Assembly: GCA_907163375.1 (NCBI GenBank)
Contig: CAJQUW010011540.1
Coordinates: 89,680 to 153,679 of the forward strand
Origin: Prostheceraeus crozeri
Taxonomy: Eukaryota > Platyhelminthes > Polycladida > Euryleptidae
Length of the DNA stretch: 64,000 nucleotides
Reading direction: 5' to 3'
The notes beneath the pieces were generated by a model, which was not told the DNA's origin, did not search any database, and was given only the letters and a program-made list of their open reading frames with translations. Below, piece after piece: positions 1 to 11,247 of this stretch; within the stretch, counting starts at the first letter, position 1, and every line of letters begins with the position of its first letter. A program made the position numbers and the translations under genes.

Positions 1-530
1 TCTCCATATTGGATGACTGCATAAAACTACAATTCCGGTTTTGAATACGACAGCCAACGACCGACCGGTCTTGGATGCCCCATGGGGAGTCCAGTGTCTG
101 TCATAGATGCCAATTTACTTATGCAACACATTGAAAATAAAATATTATCTAATAATTTTTGTGATTTGTTATACTGGCGCAGGTGTGTACTGGTAGACGA
201 TACCTGGATTGTCATTCCAGAGCACAACATAGACAAATTTGTTGATTACATCAATACATGTGCTATTGAGCAATCTATTAACTTTACGGTAGAAAGAGAA
301 GATGACAGCCACTCTCTGTCGTTTCTTGACATTTTCATCACAAGGAATATTGAGGACCATGCTTTTGAGATGTAATTGTTTTATAAGCCGACCCAGACGG
401 ACAGGCATTTACAGTTTTCTACACACAATCATATGTGTCATAAAAGAACAGTTGTTAAGTGTTTTCACAGAAAGATTGGTTCTTTTATCATCTTGTGATA
501 ATGTTAGTGATGCTCAGGGATGTTTGTAAT
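1..530 (+). pseudogene. Penelope-like element reverse transcriptase, C-terminal fragment, frameshifted
   Basis: Fragment of the reverse transcriptase of a Penelope-like retroelement, cut by the window edge. Seen: MGSPVSVIDANLL at about 82-120, the motif that opens the palm core in this family, then a degenerate catalytic box LVDDTW at about 190-207, where the usual tyrosine before VDD is replaced by leucine. INFTVE and LSFLDI follow around 280-330. After a frameshift near 375 the thumb region continues as YKPTQTDRHLQF and HKRTVVK around 385-455. The sequence ahead of MGSPVS needs another frame change near position 38. The order and spacing match Penelope-like RTs. The breaks show it is dead. 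It continues into the GIY-YIG piece downstream on the same strand. Confidence 0.8.
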
Positions 531-1204
531 AAGCTGCTAAAAAATGGGTATCCGTATAATTTTGTCCGCAAAAATGTTTATTTTCGGGAATCTGTTTTTT
601 CGAATCGTTTTGAAAGCGTATAGGTATAGTGTGCTTGCCATATATGTCCAAGATATCTGAGTCTATAGCAAGAATTTTACATCATGATAAAGTCAAGACG
701 TTTTACCAACCGTGTTTGCGAATAAGGAATTTTCTACCGGCCCCTAAAGACCGTGTTGATGACGCTCAGAGATGTGGTGTCGTGTGCCAGATAAATTGCC
801 AGGACTGCAACCGCTCTTATGTAGGCCAATCAGGCAACAGGTTGAATACGCGTGTCGGTCAACATCGCGCCGATTTTCGACTCCTACATCCACAGAAGTC
901 AGGAGTAGCCGAACATTCGCTAAATAGCGATCATCATATCGATTGGAATAATGTCGACGTACTGGAGCACGAGACAAATTATCATAAAAGATTGTTTTTG
1001 AAAGTGTGGCATACAGAACGTGTTTCAGATACTTTGAATCGTTGTGATCGGAGTGTTCCTTCGGTTTACAGTATTATTTGGTTTAATTCCAGCATTATTT
1101 TTCTTCTTGTGATAGTATTGCATTACTGTAGATGTTTTAAAGTGCTTTCTGTAAATATTGTAAATAATGTACGATTCTCTCTTTTATCCGATGTCTGTAT
1201 ATAA
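530..1204 (+). pseudogene. Penelope-like element linker and GIY-YIG endonuclease domain
   Basis: C-terminal endonuclease half of the same Penelope-like element. Around 520-600 another frame carries KLLKNGYPYNFVRKN, the stretch that normally joins RT to endonuclease. From about 630 the frame runs LPYMSKISESIARIL, and then the GIY-YIG core from about 773: VVCQINCQDCNRSYVGQS, NTRVGQH and GVAEH with HHIDW after it. The paired cysteines INCQDC are typical of the Penelope version. The first tyrosine of GIY is replaced by cysteine (VVC), so the nuclease would probably be inactive even if it were translated. In intact elements this domain nicks DNA for target-primed reverse transcription. The domain ends near 1080; the remaining ORF tail is probably not coding. 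Confidence 0.85.
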
Positions 1205-2999
1205 TTTCCTGTAGACTTTTAGACTTTGTTGTGTTTCATGTGCGTGCACAGGGTCTCTTTGTGTCAATTGTAAATTATATCCACCGCTTGCTGCATCTCC
1301 ATTGGTTGACAGCTAATGTTGAAATGTATTCATTTTGCATGACGATTACCATGTCAGTCTGCCTTGACGATGAGATCTGTAAAGTCGCGAAATATTGGCT
1401 CACTTTGCCTTTGATTTGTAAATGTCGAAGAACATTTTCACTTCTGTTTATCATCCGACGTTCTACGATGTTCTCAATTCTCACTTCTACAGTAGGTGCG
1501 AGAATTATCTATGCGACAAATGCTATTAATGCAAGATATTTTATGAGGATAATGCAATCAAATCGTTTCTTCCACTTATTAAGTTAAGCTTATAAGTCAC
1601 TTATTCAGTTAAGCTTTCTCAAAATTTCTGGGAACTTTTCTGTACCGGGAAATCCCGTGTTAGACCCTAATCACTACTAATAATTCCTAATAAGTACTTC
1701 GGAGTAGATGCTATCACAGTATCCGCCACTTTTTCAAGCCGCTGCTACTGTAATTTGTGAAATTCATTTACTTAGCAGTGAGTTATTTTCACTTACATTT
1801 CAAAAGTATCACTGACAAAACTTGAGATATTTCATTAATAAAATCTATTTCAAAATTAAATAATTTTGATGAAATAACTTATAATAGCAGGAATTTACAA
1901 TTAATGCCTGTTTCAAAAATCTGATTGAAATTCTTAAGATGCATCAAGATTGACCTAATTCGATGCTGAAGTATGTCACAATTAGATTAATCATCAACAC
2001 ATGGAGAGATTTCACTCAAGTCAGACAGAAATGGGAAGTCCGATTTCTATGATAATGGCATTTGCTCGCAGCTAGGTGAAATAGCAGCCAACAATCGAGA
2101 TTTGCTAATTTCTCGATTTTCAAATGAAGCTCATTTTGGAATGATAATGACTTTTTCATTGAAAATTACCAGAGAAATGAACTCCTACAACGGAATGCAT
2201 TGAATTATGATTGTTTAGACGAAAAATTTAGTGGTGTTACCTTCTTATGGAAAAGAATTTAGCTCTGCTGTAAATATTTTGCTCATTGAGTTAAAAACTT
2301 CAGAAGTAGAGACGCAGCAGATGCGGCAATGGGATGGTATTGACTGTCAACTGCCTATTATCTCCTAACTGTCGCCTTTGTTAGGCAATCGTCCAGCGTT
2401 TTCCTCGCCTCGCCACGCCTGTCAGCGCCAGGCCACTTCACAGTCACTCCCATCTCCGCCATGGACGCCTGAGAGCTCTCTACCAAATTAGACATGGCCA
2501 CGATTGGCAGCTGAGTGTCCTTCATAAGCAACCACAGCTGAGATGAGGAGCAGCAAGGGACAATCGCGACCACGAAGGACGTTTAGAAATTTGAATGACG
2601 TCATTCTTAGTCACGTGACAAGAACTGATACCAGGATTGAGATGAGCATGTCAACTATATATCCAGTGTGCACAGGTCAGGGGTTGTCCAAAAATAATTG
2701 CAATTTAATGGACAAGTAGTGATGCAATGGAAAATTTTTAAATTTTTTTGCGATTGATTATGAAAATAGTGTTAATATATTTATCTATACATTATACATT
2801 TTACCACACTTAAGGAGGAATGCGATATACTCGTAGGTCGTGTGCATACACCATTGAAATTTACTTGAAATTTTTTTGCGTGAACTAAATGTATAATTGA
2901 TATAATGATAGAGAGGCATGTTCGGAGGAAGTGAGTGAATTGAAAAAGAAATTCAAAATTACTGTTAACCATTTTAATGCCAACAGAATAGATGAAAAT
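1205..2999. other. AT-rich stretch with no recognisable gene
   Basis: Short open frames occur on both strands (for example 71 codons at 2358-2573, minus) but none has a domain, motif or repeat that I recognise. The 2380-2600 part is more GC-rich than its surroundings. The first few hundred bases may be 3' untranslated sequence of the Penelope-like element. Confidence 0.5.
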
Positions 3000-4410
3000 C
3001 GACGTACGTCAATGATATAAAAGAGCAATTAAACAAAATCATAAGAAAAGAGAAAAGGATTAACAAAGCTATAAAACTTCAAGAGAAAAGTAAGGCCAAA
3101 TCTAGAAATAGCGCCAAAAAATATTGGAGACTTTTAAATCCCAAATTCAAAACAAAATCTTCAAGCAATTTAAGTGCTACTGACTTCCTGCCTCAATAGA
3201 ATTACATCAGGGATTCAGAAACAGTGTGAATATAACAAAGATTGAAAAAATGCTGCCCTAGATAAGGGTATAACTACATTAGAAGTCGGGAAATGTATCA
3301 AGGAAAGTAAATCTCAGAAAGCTAGTGGACCTGATCATCAAGTGTATGAAATTTTTACAGAAAATAATGAGAATTCGGCTATAATACTTTTAAAATTTGT
3401 GAATAGATAAGCAAAATATTATTCATCCTGCACAAACTGGTTTTAAAAAAGGAAACTCTGCATTGATAATATCTTCGTCTTAAAGGAAATCATTCAAATT
3501 CACAAAAATAAGAGAGAACCATGCTTTTTTGATCTATATAAATATTGACAACACAAATATTGTGAAAGACACATTTGAAATGCTAGTTTAATCAAAAACA
3601 AAATATGGTTCAGAATTCTGTTTTCATCAGAACTTAGGTAATATGAATAAAATGCAATTAGAATAATGAATAAAGTTCTACAAAAGATTCTTTCATCTAA
3701 TGCAAACAACAGCGAACTACTGTTTAGTAGGAGAATTTGGAATATTTCCATATGAATATCACTTTTTACAAAGCAGCAATCTTATATTGGATAAAGTTGT
3801 CATCATCTAATTCTAAACTTTTATATGGTTTATTCAGTAAAGTATCGAGGAATCGCTATGAAAGTGACTTTAAAATACTTGGTGCTGGAAAATATCTAGG
3901 CTGATAGAAAAGCAAATCTCAAGGAATTATGTACTAATCAAATAAACTTAACAGAGAATAATCAGAAATTTTTTGTCAAAAAACAATGAATGGAATATTT
4001 CCGTGAACAATAGATTCAGAATGCAAAATCCAGTCAAAGTAAACTAAGTTATCTAAGATTACCAAGATTTGAAAGCAATACAAAAAATTATCTTAATCTA
4101 AACGTCGATGGAACCGAAGTTCAAATGTTGCTTAAATATCGAACAGGAAATGGAGTACTGGATGATATCGCATAAATAGAGATAACCCAGAAAGCAAAAT
4201 TTGCAAACTATGTGATACCGACGACATCGAGAATGCTTTTTATGTCATTGTCCAATCTATATGGAAATCCGGAGAAAGTACATCCCTTCATACATAGATA
4301 TCTATGAGGAGGATCTATTCAAAACTACATTCGGTACATGCGAATGAATTGAAATCAATGTCCTACTATTTGATAGAAGCAGAGAAAATTAGAAGCAATA
4401 GGACTTAATT
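3000..4410 (+). pseudogene. Decayed non-LTR retrotransposon (LINE) ORF2
   Basis: Remnant of a LINE polyprotein read in several plus-strand frames. Near 3085-3170 there is SAKKYWRLLNP, the linker just before the RT in many LINEs. At 3265-3400 the start of the RT reads LDKGITTLEVGKCIKESKSQKASGPD, quoted in two parts: LDKGITTLEVGKCIKES and KSQKASGPDHQVYE. After a deletion, HPAQTGFKKGNS and, in the next frame, DNIFVLKEIIQIHKNK follow at 3425-3520. Near the 3' end RTGNGVL and RDNPESKICKLC (about 4140-4220, more than one frame) resemble the C-terminal zinc-knuckle region. The catalytic FADD box is not visible. Many stops and shifts mean it is long dead. The clade (CR1/L2-like or related) is not certain. 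Confidence 0.7.
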
Positions 4411-5052
4411 TTTGGCAACAACATGACAAGTGAGATTTATTCACATTCGTTTAAGAGATTCGTTTCAGATTAGTCAGTTGCTAATTTGTCTTTCAATTGA
4501 TAAGGTCGACATTTGTATCTGTTCTTTTCCTGCAATCAATTGATTCATTACAGGTGAGATGCTGTCCACATTACATATTAACTGATAATCGCTTTTGTAT
4601 ATGTTACGCATGTATTTGATGTTTTTGACGGCCCTCTCTCCAAATAACTTTAAAAAAATATTAAGTAAGGTCTAGTCACCGATTGGAAAGTCATGAGAAA
4701 TTAGTTACGCATAATAAAGAAATGAGCCGTCAATTTAATGAAACAATCCACTTTTGCATTTCGATGAATGTTATTGATTACCTATCATTGAAACATTTGA
4801 TTTTGATTGATTATAGTCTATCTCTCCTTCCATCTTTCATGCATGTTCCGTTATCATCGTGTCCCATTCAACTGGCAGAAGCATCATTTCAGTTACTCCT
4901 CCAAATTAGTTCCGGTTCTTTTAAACTTTAAATTTTATCATGTTTATTTTAGCCACAAGTCGGCAATAAAACATTTTTGGCTTTTTTGACTATTGTGAAT
5001 TCTAAAAATTCGCGTGCCGTAGTCATAATACTAATTTTATATATTTTTGATG
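4411..5052. other. No recognisable feature
   Basis: AT-rich sequence between the LINE remnant and the 12-kb palindromic element. Short open frames (82 and 60 codons near 4683-4989) show no known motif. Confidence 0.5.
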
Positions 5053-5058
5053 GAGATA
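5053..5058. repeat. Left target-site duplication GAGATA
   Basis: Direct repeat of 6 bp touching the left terminus of the 12-kb element and matched at 17080-17085. Confidence 0.75.
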
Positions 5059-5102
5059 AGTAGTAACCCCATTCCAAATTCAAGCGCAGTGCGGTGCAGT
5101 GT

Positions 5103-5135
5103 TGAGTCATCGATGAGTCATCATGCTGACTCAGC
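5103..5135. promoter_or_regulatory. Cluster of three AP-1/Maf-type bZIP motifs in the left terminus
   Basis: TGAGTCA at 5103-5109 and 5114-5120 and TGACTCA at 5127-5133, all within 31 bp. The last lies inside TGCTGACTCAGC (5124-5135), which matches the core of a Maf recognition element. The order is repeated inverted at the other end. Such sites could bind host bZIP factors or be transposase binding sites; both are inference. Confidence 0.45.
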
Positions 5136-5214
5136 CCCCCCTCTGGAAGGAAGTGGGCAAGGATGTGATGGAAGGATGGGTCCGAGAGGCGGAAACTGTT
5201 CCCTCCCCCCCTCG

Positions 5215-6800
5215 GCAGCGATCTTCTAACTTTGGTTGTAGAGATGGTAGAAAGTCGTGCAATAGCTCATTTGAAAGCTAAGAGTGAGAAAAATGCCGTG
5301 GAAAGCTCAGTTTGGAGTCATTTTCTTGGGTTTAGGGAGGAAAATGGCAAGAAACCGTCAGACTTGGAAAAGTCAGGTTTTGGAGGTTTTGGGATGAGAA
5401 AGTCAATTTTTCGACAGGAAGGAGGCCTCGGATGGGAAAACGGAGTGCAAATTCGGACGTTTTGGTCAAAGTTGGATCTAGGAACTTCTTCCCAAATCAA
5501 TAGGAGAGAAAAAGTTTTGACCTCCCCCCCCCCTCCTGCCAAACTTCCAACTTTGGTTGTAGACATCGTAGAAAGTCGTGCAATAGCTCATTTGAAAGCT
5601 AAAAGTGAGAAAAATGCCGTGGAAAGATCAGTATGGACTCATTTTCTTGGGTTTAGAGAGGAAAATGGCAGGAAACCGTCAGACTTGGAAAAGGCAGGTG
5701 TTGGTGGTTTTGGGATGAGAAAGTCCATTTTTCGACATGAAGGAGGCCTCGGATGGGAAAACGGAGGCCAGATTCGGAATTTTTAGTCAATTTTGGGTTA
5801 GGAAGGATGTTTCCAGCGACATTGGAGAGAAAAAGTTTTGAAGACCTCCCTCCCCCCCTACCAAACTTCCAACTTTGGTGTGAGAGATGGTAGAAAGTCA
5901 TGCAATAGCTCTTTGAAAGCTAAGAGTGAGAAAAAGGCAGTGAAAAGCTCAGTTTGGACTCATTTTCTTGGGTTTAGGGAGGAAAATGGCAGGAAACCGT
6001 CAGAGTTGGAAAAGTCAGGTTTTGGAGGTTTTGGGATGAGAAAGTCCATTTTTCGACAGGAAGGAGGCCTCGGATGGGAAAACGGAGTGCAAATTCGGAC
6101 GTTTTGGTCAAAGTTGGGTCTAGGAACTTCTTTCCAACTCAATCGAAGAGAAAAAGTTCTGACCTCCCCCCCCTCGACACCGATCTTCCAACTTTGCTTT
6201 TAGTGGATGGATTTTGTCGTGCAATAGCTCATTTGAAAGCTGGGAGTGAGACAAGTTCACTGAAAGAAACGGCTTGTTCATATCTGCCTTCGTTTAGATG
6301 TGAGACGTCATTCAAGATTTTGGGAGATTGGCGAAAAACGACAGAGTTAGAATTTGGACGTTTTTGGGCTGTAGCTTCAAAACGAAGCATCGGATGGGAA
6401 AACGGATTTCAGATTTGGAGTCAGCATGAAATTCTCTATCAACATGGTGAGTTTCAAGTCAATCGGAGAGAAAAATTTTCGCTGACGTCCCCCCCCTCGG
6501 GAGAGCTAGCTTCGATCTTGGCTTCCAGTGGACGGATTTTGTCGTGCCATAGCTCCTTTGAAAGCTGGGAGTGAGACAAATTCAGTGGAAAACATGGCTT
6601 GTTCATATCTACCCTCGTTTAGAGGTGAGATGTTATTGAAAATTTGGGACCTTGGCGAAAAAACGACTAAGTTAGAATTTTTGCGATAGCTGTTGGCTGT
6701 AGAGCCAAAACGAAGCATCGGATGGGAAAATGGAGGGCAGATTCGGATTCAGCGTCAAATTCTACATGGAAATGGCGTATTTCCAGCTCAATCGGAGCAC
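5215..6800 (+). repeat. Outer tandem array, left arm: five units of about 320 bp
   Basis: The landmark GTCGTGCAATAGCTC (or a close variant) recurs at 5254, 5575, 5897, 6216 and 6541, a spacing of 319-325 bp. Each unit holds a run of eight or more C (CTCCCCCCCC), a segment reading GGATGGGAAAACGGA, and a segment like GGAGAGAAAAAGTTTTGA. The first two units are open in one frame for 184 codons (5232-5786), with VESRAIAHLKAK repeated about 107 residues apart. Later units carry stops, so I treat this as a DNA repeat, not a gene. The C runs could form G-quadruplex or i-motif structures. Confidence 0.8.
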
Positions 6801-8039
6801 TAGAACCGGAGATAGACGGGTTTTTAGTGTTTGGATGATGGGTATTACGTCATCAGCTGATCGCCACACACTATATAAGTGGAAACTCGGCTTGTGGAAA
6901 TCAGTTCTCCTCCCGACTGGGTTGGGGTAGGTGAACTCCGGAGCTCCGATGATAGCATTGGAAATCTGAAAAACCGGGTTTCTGTAAGAAAGCGACTTAG
7001 AAAATTTCATTGCTGAACTCAGCTAAGGCGTCAGACTTAGAGGTTCGCCAGGAGATGGCCTTCGTCTCCAGGCCATAAAAGACTCCAAAACTTTAAAGGC
7101 TTGTAACTTTGCTTCTACAAGTCCGTTTGACTTGATTCAAAAAAGGTTCGGTTGCTATTGACCTGCCCTAAGTGATAGACTACTTATAAAATTTCATAAG
7201 TAGTGTTAAAAAGTTGAAAAATTTAAATTCACTAGTTTTGGAGGTTTTCTGGGGTTTTCGACCCTGCTGAAGTCAATGAAAGGATTTGTCATGATATCTG
7301 AGCGAGTCTTCTCATGGACTAAGCGGCTTTTCACTGAAAGCGAGCAAGACATGGAGAGTTTTGCTGTAATATTCCACTGACAGGGTGTTCCTTCGGGACG
7401 GCGGACGATGCCGTAGTGTTAAGTGTGGCAAGGGAGTGTGTCATAGTTTAGACCAAAACCCCTGGGGGTCGTCTCATGTTGGGCATTTGACACAGTTCTC
7501 AAGGTAGCACTTTGAACGCCAATCGGTTGAGTCTTAGCTATCTTGTCATGGGTGGCCTCTAAACATCTCCATTGCAAAACGCTGGTGAATCAAGCTCGCT
7601 CTCTACGGCTTGCTATCAAGCTGATCAAAGTCTGCTAACCTCTTACCAACTCCACCGGTTTTCATGTCTGGCGATCAAGTCATGGACGGTGCACGATTTT
7701 CGGTGTGATACTTCCTGTGGGTGATTTCGAGACAGCGGTGAAGTCCGTAGCTGCACGGGACGTGGGCAATGGTAATCCTTGTGAAACCTCTCTGCGTCAT
7801 GTCTGCAATGTTTCGTCTCAACGTTGTACTCTGACCGCCAGGGCGACATTTAGCTATCTGCCACAGGTTACCTCATAAAATCTCCATTGCACTTGTCTCC
7901 CGACAGTTGGCCAACCATGAGAGAATGAACCATCAGTTCTTCTTGTCTCTATCACGATGACGAAATGATGAATGGAATGAAGGGAGGACATTCATGCGCC
8001 ACACGCAACACATCACAGAATTCTCTCTTCGCTAGTGAA
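6801..8039. other. Unique part of left arm between the two arrays
   Basis: Mirrored at 14501-15738. It contains small open frames on the minus strand that reappear in the right arm only because the arms are near-identical. None has a recognisable domain. CCGTCCGC-like GC-rich stretches occur around 7390-7470. Confidence 0.5.
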
Positions 8040-8900
8040 CAAGCTCTTGTCAGTGTCGTACAAAAGTTTTACTGCAGCACAGGTTGATGTATAGTTAGAA
8101 AGATTGATCATTGAAGGTTTATTCGTAAGTCTAGTCAGAAACTTTATCATGTTGTACAAAGGTTTTATTGCAACACAGGTTGATGTATAGTTAGAAAGTT
8201 TGATCATGACGTTTATTCGTGAGTGTCATCAGAAAGTGTATCATGGTTTGTAAAAGCAAAGTTTAGTATAGTCAAATATTTTTACTGTAACACAGGTTGA
8301 TGTATAGTTAGAAAGTTTGATCATGACGTTTATTCGTAAGTCTAATCAGAAACTTCATCATGTTGTACAGAGGTTTTACTGCAGCACAGGTTGATGTATA
8401 GTTAGAAAATTTGATCATTGAAGTTGTATTTGTGAGTGTCATCAAAAAGTGTATCATGGTTTGCAAAGTTAGTGTAGTCAAATATTTTTACTGTAACACA
8501 GGCTGATGTATAGTTAGAAAGTTTGATCATGACGTTTATTCGTAAGTCTAGTCAGAAACTTCATCATGTTGTACAAAGGTTTTACTGCAGCACAGGTTGA
8601 TGTATAGTTAGAAAACTTGATCATTGAAGTTGTATTCGTAAGTCTAATCAGAAAGTGTATCATGGTTTGCAAAGTTAGTGTAGTCAAGTAGTTTTACTGT
8701 GACACACGTTTGTAAAAGTAAAGTTTGATCATTGACGTTGTATTCGTAGGTCTAGTCAGAAAGTGTATCATGGTTTGTAAAAGTTTTACTGCAACACAGG
8801 TTGATGTATAGTTAGAAAAGTTTGATCATGACGTTTTATGAAACACAAGTGTCATGAAATGCTAGCGTTAGTGTAGTCAAATAATATTACCGCGACACAC
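8040..8900 (-). repeat. Inner tandem array, left arm: about 100-bp units
   Basis: The word CAGGTTGATGTATAGTTAGA recurs roughly every 90-200 bp, each time followed by TTGATCAT and preceded by TTTTACTGCA or TTTTATTGCA. At least seven imperfect units are visible. The array is mirrored in the right arm at 13640-14500. Confidence 0.8.
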
Positions 8901-9859
8901 GTTTGTGAAAATAATGTTTGATCATTGACGTTGTATGACTGACCGAACTCATCACAGCACTAGAAAGTTTTAGAAGGTTTTACTGCACAATGTAGATTGT
9001 CTTGTAACTTACTTTCACAGTGTTAGAAAGTTTTATTGGAGACAGTTGCCAAATGTTTCCCTATTAGAAAATTCAAACTTCATGACTGTTAGATTAGCTT
9101 CATCAGGTTTACTAAAAGCAGTTTTCTACTGCAATGAGAGTTTAGAATGTTATATGAAAACGGTGTTCGCCACAGCACTAGAAAGTTTTAATCCTTAGTT
9201 GAGATCCGGACTGCAGTGTGTAAAATGTTTTATGTGACAGTCTTTTCACAAACGGTGAAGTGTAAATTCAGAGTGAATACATCTGTTAGGTAGTCATTAA
9301 CTTTGGATGTGAAGTAAAGCGAATCTGTGTACAGAATGAATTGAATATTAGACAACGCATGCAAGTTTTTGATGACTTGAGTGGTTGAACCCAAGTCTAA
9401 GTTTAACATGTTGGATATAAAAGTGAGATGGATAGGAATAAGTGTTGAATGTTTTATAAAACCAGATGTTGTCACACACGTTGAGTATGTATTCCATGAC
9501 ATTGAATCGCGTGGGTCGTAAAGTTCATCATCCAAGGCTAGGCTCCTCTACGGTTGGATTTAGGGTTTTATATGACATGTGTTAACCGTTCGTGTAGAAT
9601 ATGTGAAGCACATGTTCGCTTAAATGCAAATGTTGAAATAAGTTTTGTAAGAAGTCTTTGACAGGTTGTTGTGAAACTTAGCGAACGTTGAAAAAAGTTT
9701 TGTGAAATGTTTCTGCAGTCACACTCATTAGCGTACCAGCTTTACTAAATGTGTTGTTTGCCTTTATCAAATTGAATGTGTGTGTGTTTTGTAAATAAAG
9801 ACAGCGTGTTTGCACTCTGCATCGACAGCATACAAGTATAGACATAGCAACTTGTTGTT
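8901..9859. other. Inner part of left arm with a mirrored 101-codon frame
   Basis: The frame 9230-9535 (minus) is open for 101 codons and its inverse copy at 13005-13310 (plus) gives the same residues. It starts at a TTG, not an ATG, and has no recognised domain. The identity between copies reflects arm identity, not selection. A CCTAAATCC...CTTGGATGATG module at about 9525-9575 resembles modules in the core. Confidence 0.4.
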
Positions 9860-11247
9860 CCAGTAGAAACATTTATTCTGTTACATCCATGAACATGACG
9901 TGATAAAATTCACATCATATTAAAACCTTTTAACAGCGCTTGTCTTTAAACATATGCTGAATCTCACGTAGCTTGTTTGTTACACTACCAATTCATTTCA
10001 ATGCGAGCTAATCTTGCATCACTGATTTCATGCGACATAACTTTTCACTTTACTTATTCCTACAATGCTACTACTATGTGTTCTAAACTTTCTGAGATCG
10101 CTTTCACTTCTATCTCACACTTTCTCCATCATATAACTAAGTGAATAAAGTTGATGATACATTATCTGACTAAACTCATTGAGTCACATCCTACACGAGC
10201 AGATATTGCTAACATGGATCATATAAGACGCTAAGTCTTGTCATAGGGTTGACTATACTATGGAGTTAGTGATTTATCAAATTAACTTGTACTTCTAAAA
10301 CGCTAAATCCCTAAATCTTAACGCAGGGATACCTATCCTAAGGGTTTAGTGATTTAGGAGTTTTGCTGTATAGTTTAGTAAACTTATGTCTCTGTCAGCA
10401 TACGACTTTTAAAATACAACACTGACTGATGATTGATGCTCATATATTCCTAGCTTGGATAACAAGAAACTTTCATGCGTTGACTATTATATATTTTAAC
10501 TCTTTACACACTTATTATTCCAATCACTAAGATACATACAACTCTTCTATTGAACATGTATCAATCACCTTTTAACTCACCACATCAAATGTAAAGTGTA
10601 TAAAATAATGAGCATGTAACTATCTCTCATCAACGATATGAAATCTGTCTTTTTAACCTGAAATTAAGTCTTGCCTTCAAAGTCATTTTATAAAGCGAAC
10701 ATATGCATCACGTATTCTACACTAAAATAGATCGTTCATTTGTGCTATCCAAAGCCCTAAGTCCCTAAATCCAACGGTAGGTAACCCTACCTCTTAGATG
10801 ATGGACTTAAGCAATTTATAGGTCAAGTATAAATAAAGTGACAAGCATTTCAGTGTTTGTAAGTTAGGTAAAGTATAAAATAGTGTCACAAGCATTTCAC
10901 TGTTTGCAACGTTAGAAATATAGTTGATGTTTGTAAAGTTTGAAATCATGTTGGAATCCTTTCAGTGTTTGTAAAGTTAGAGATAATAGGTTCAATAAGT
11001 ACGTTAGAGAGTTGACTGTACTGAGGTCTAAGGATGTGATGGTCACATTAGAATTCAAGTGACTGAATGTCATCCTAATGAAGATAGAAATGTGTTTGTG
11101 GCTGCATGTGGTGCAAGAGTGTCCTCCCATTTCATTCCATTCATTATATATCCTTTCCCTCTGCATTCCATATCCGAAGATATGTGGCGGGCTTGGGACC
11201 GCTTTAGCTGCACTAGAAGGAAGTTCTTATAAGAACTCATGATGCAT
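9860..11247. other. Left part of single-copy core with CCCTAAATC modules
   Basis: No convincing gene. CTAAATCCCTAAATC and its partial inverse TTTAGTGATTTAGG at 10303-10355 can form a hairpin. A related module, CCCTAAATCCAACGGTAGG, lies at about 10770-10790. Short repeats of about 50 bp with AAGCATTTCA.TGTTTG lie at 10835-10985. The stretch near 11120-11150 resembles arm sequence near 14545-14575, so parts of the core and the arms share ancestry. Confidence 0.4.
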
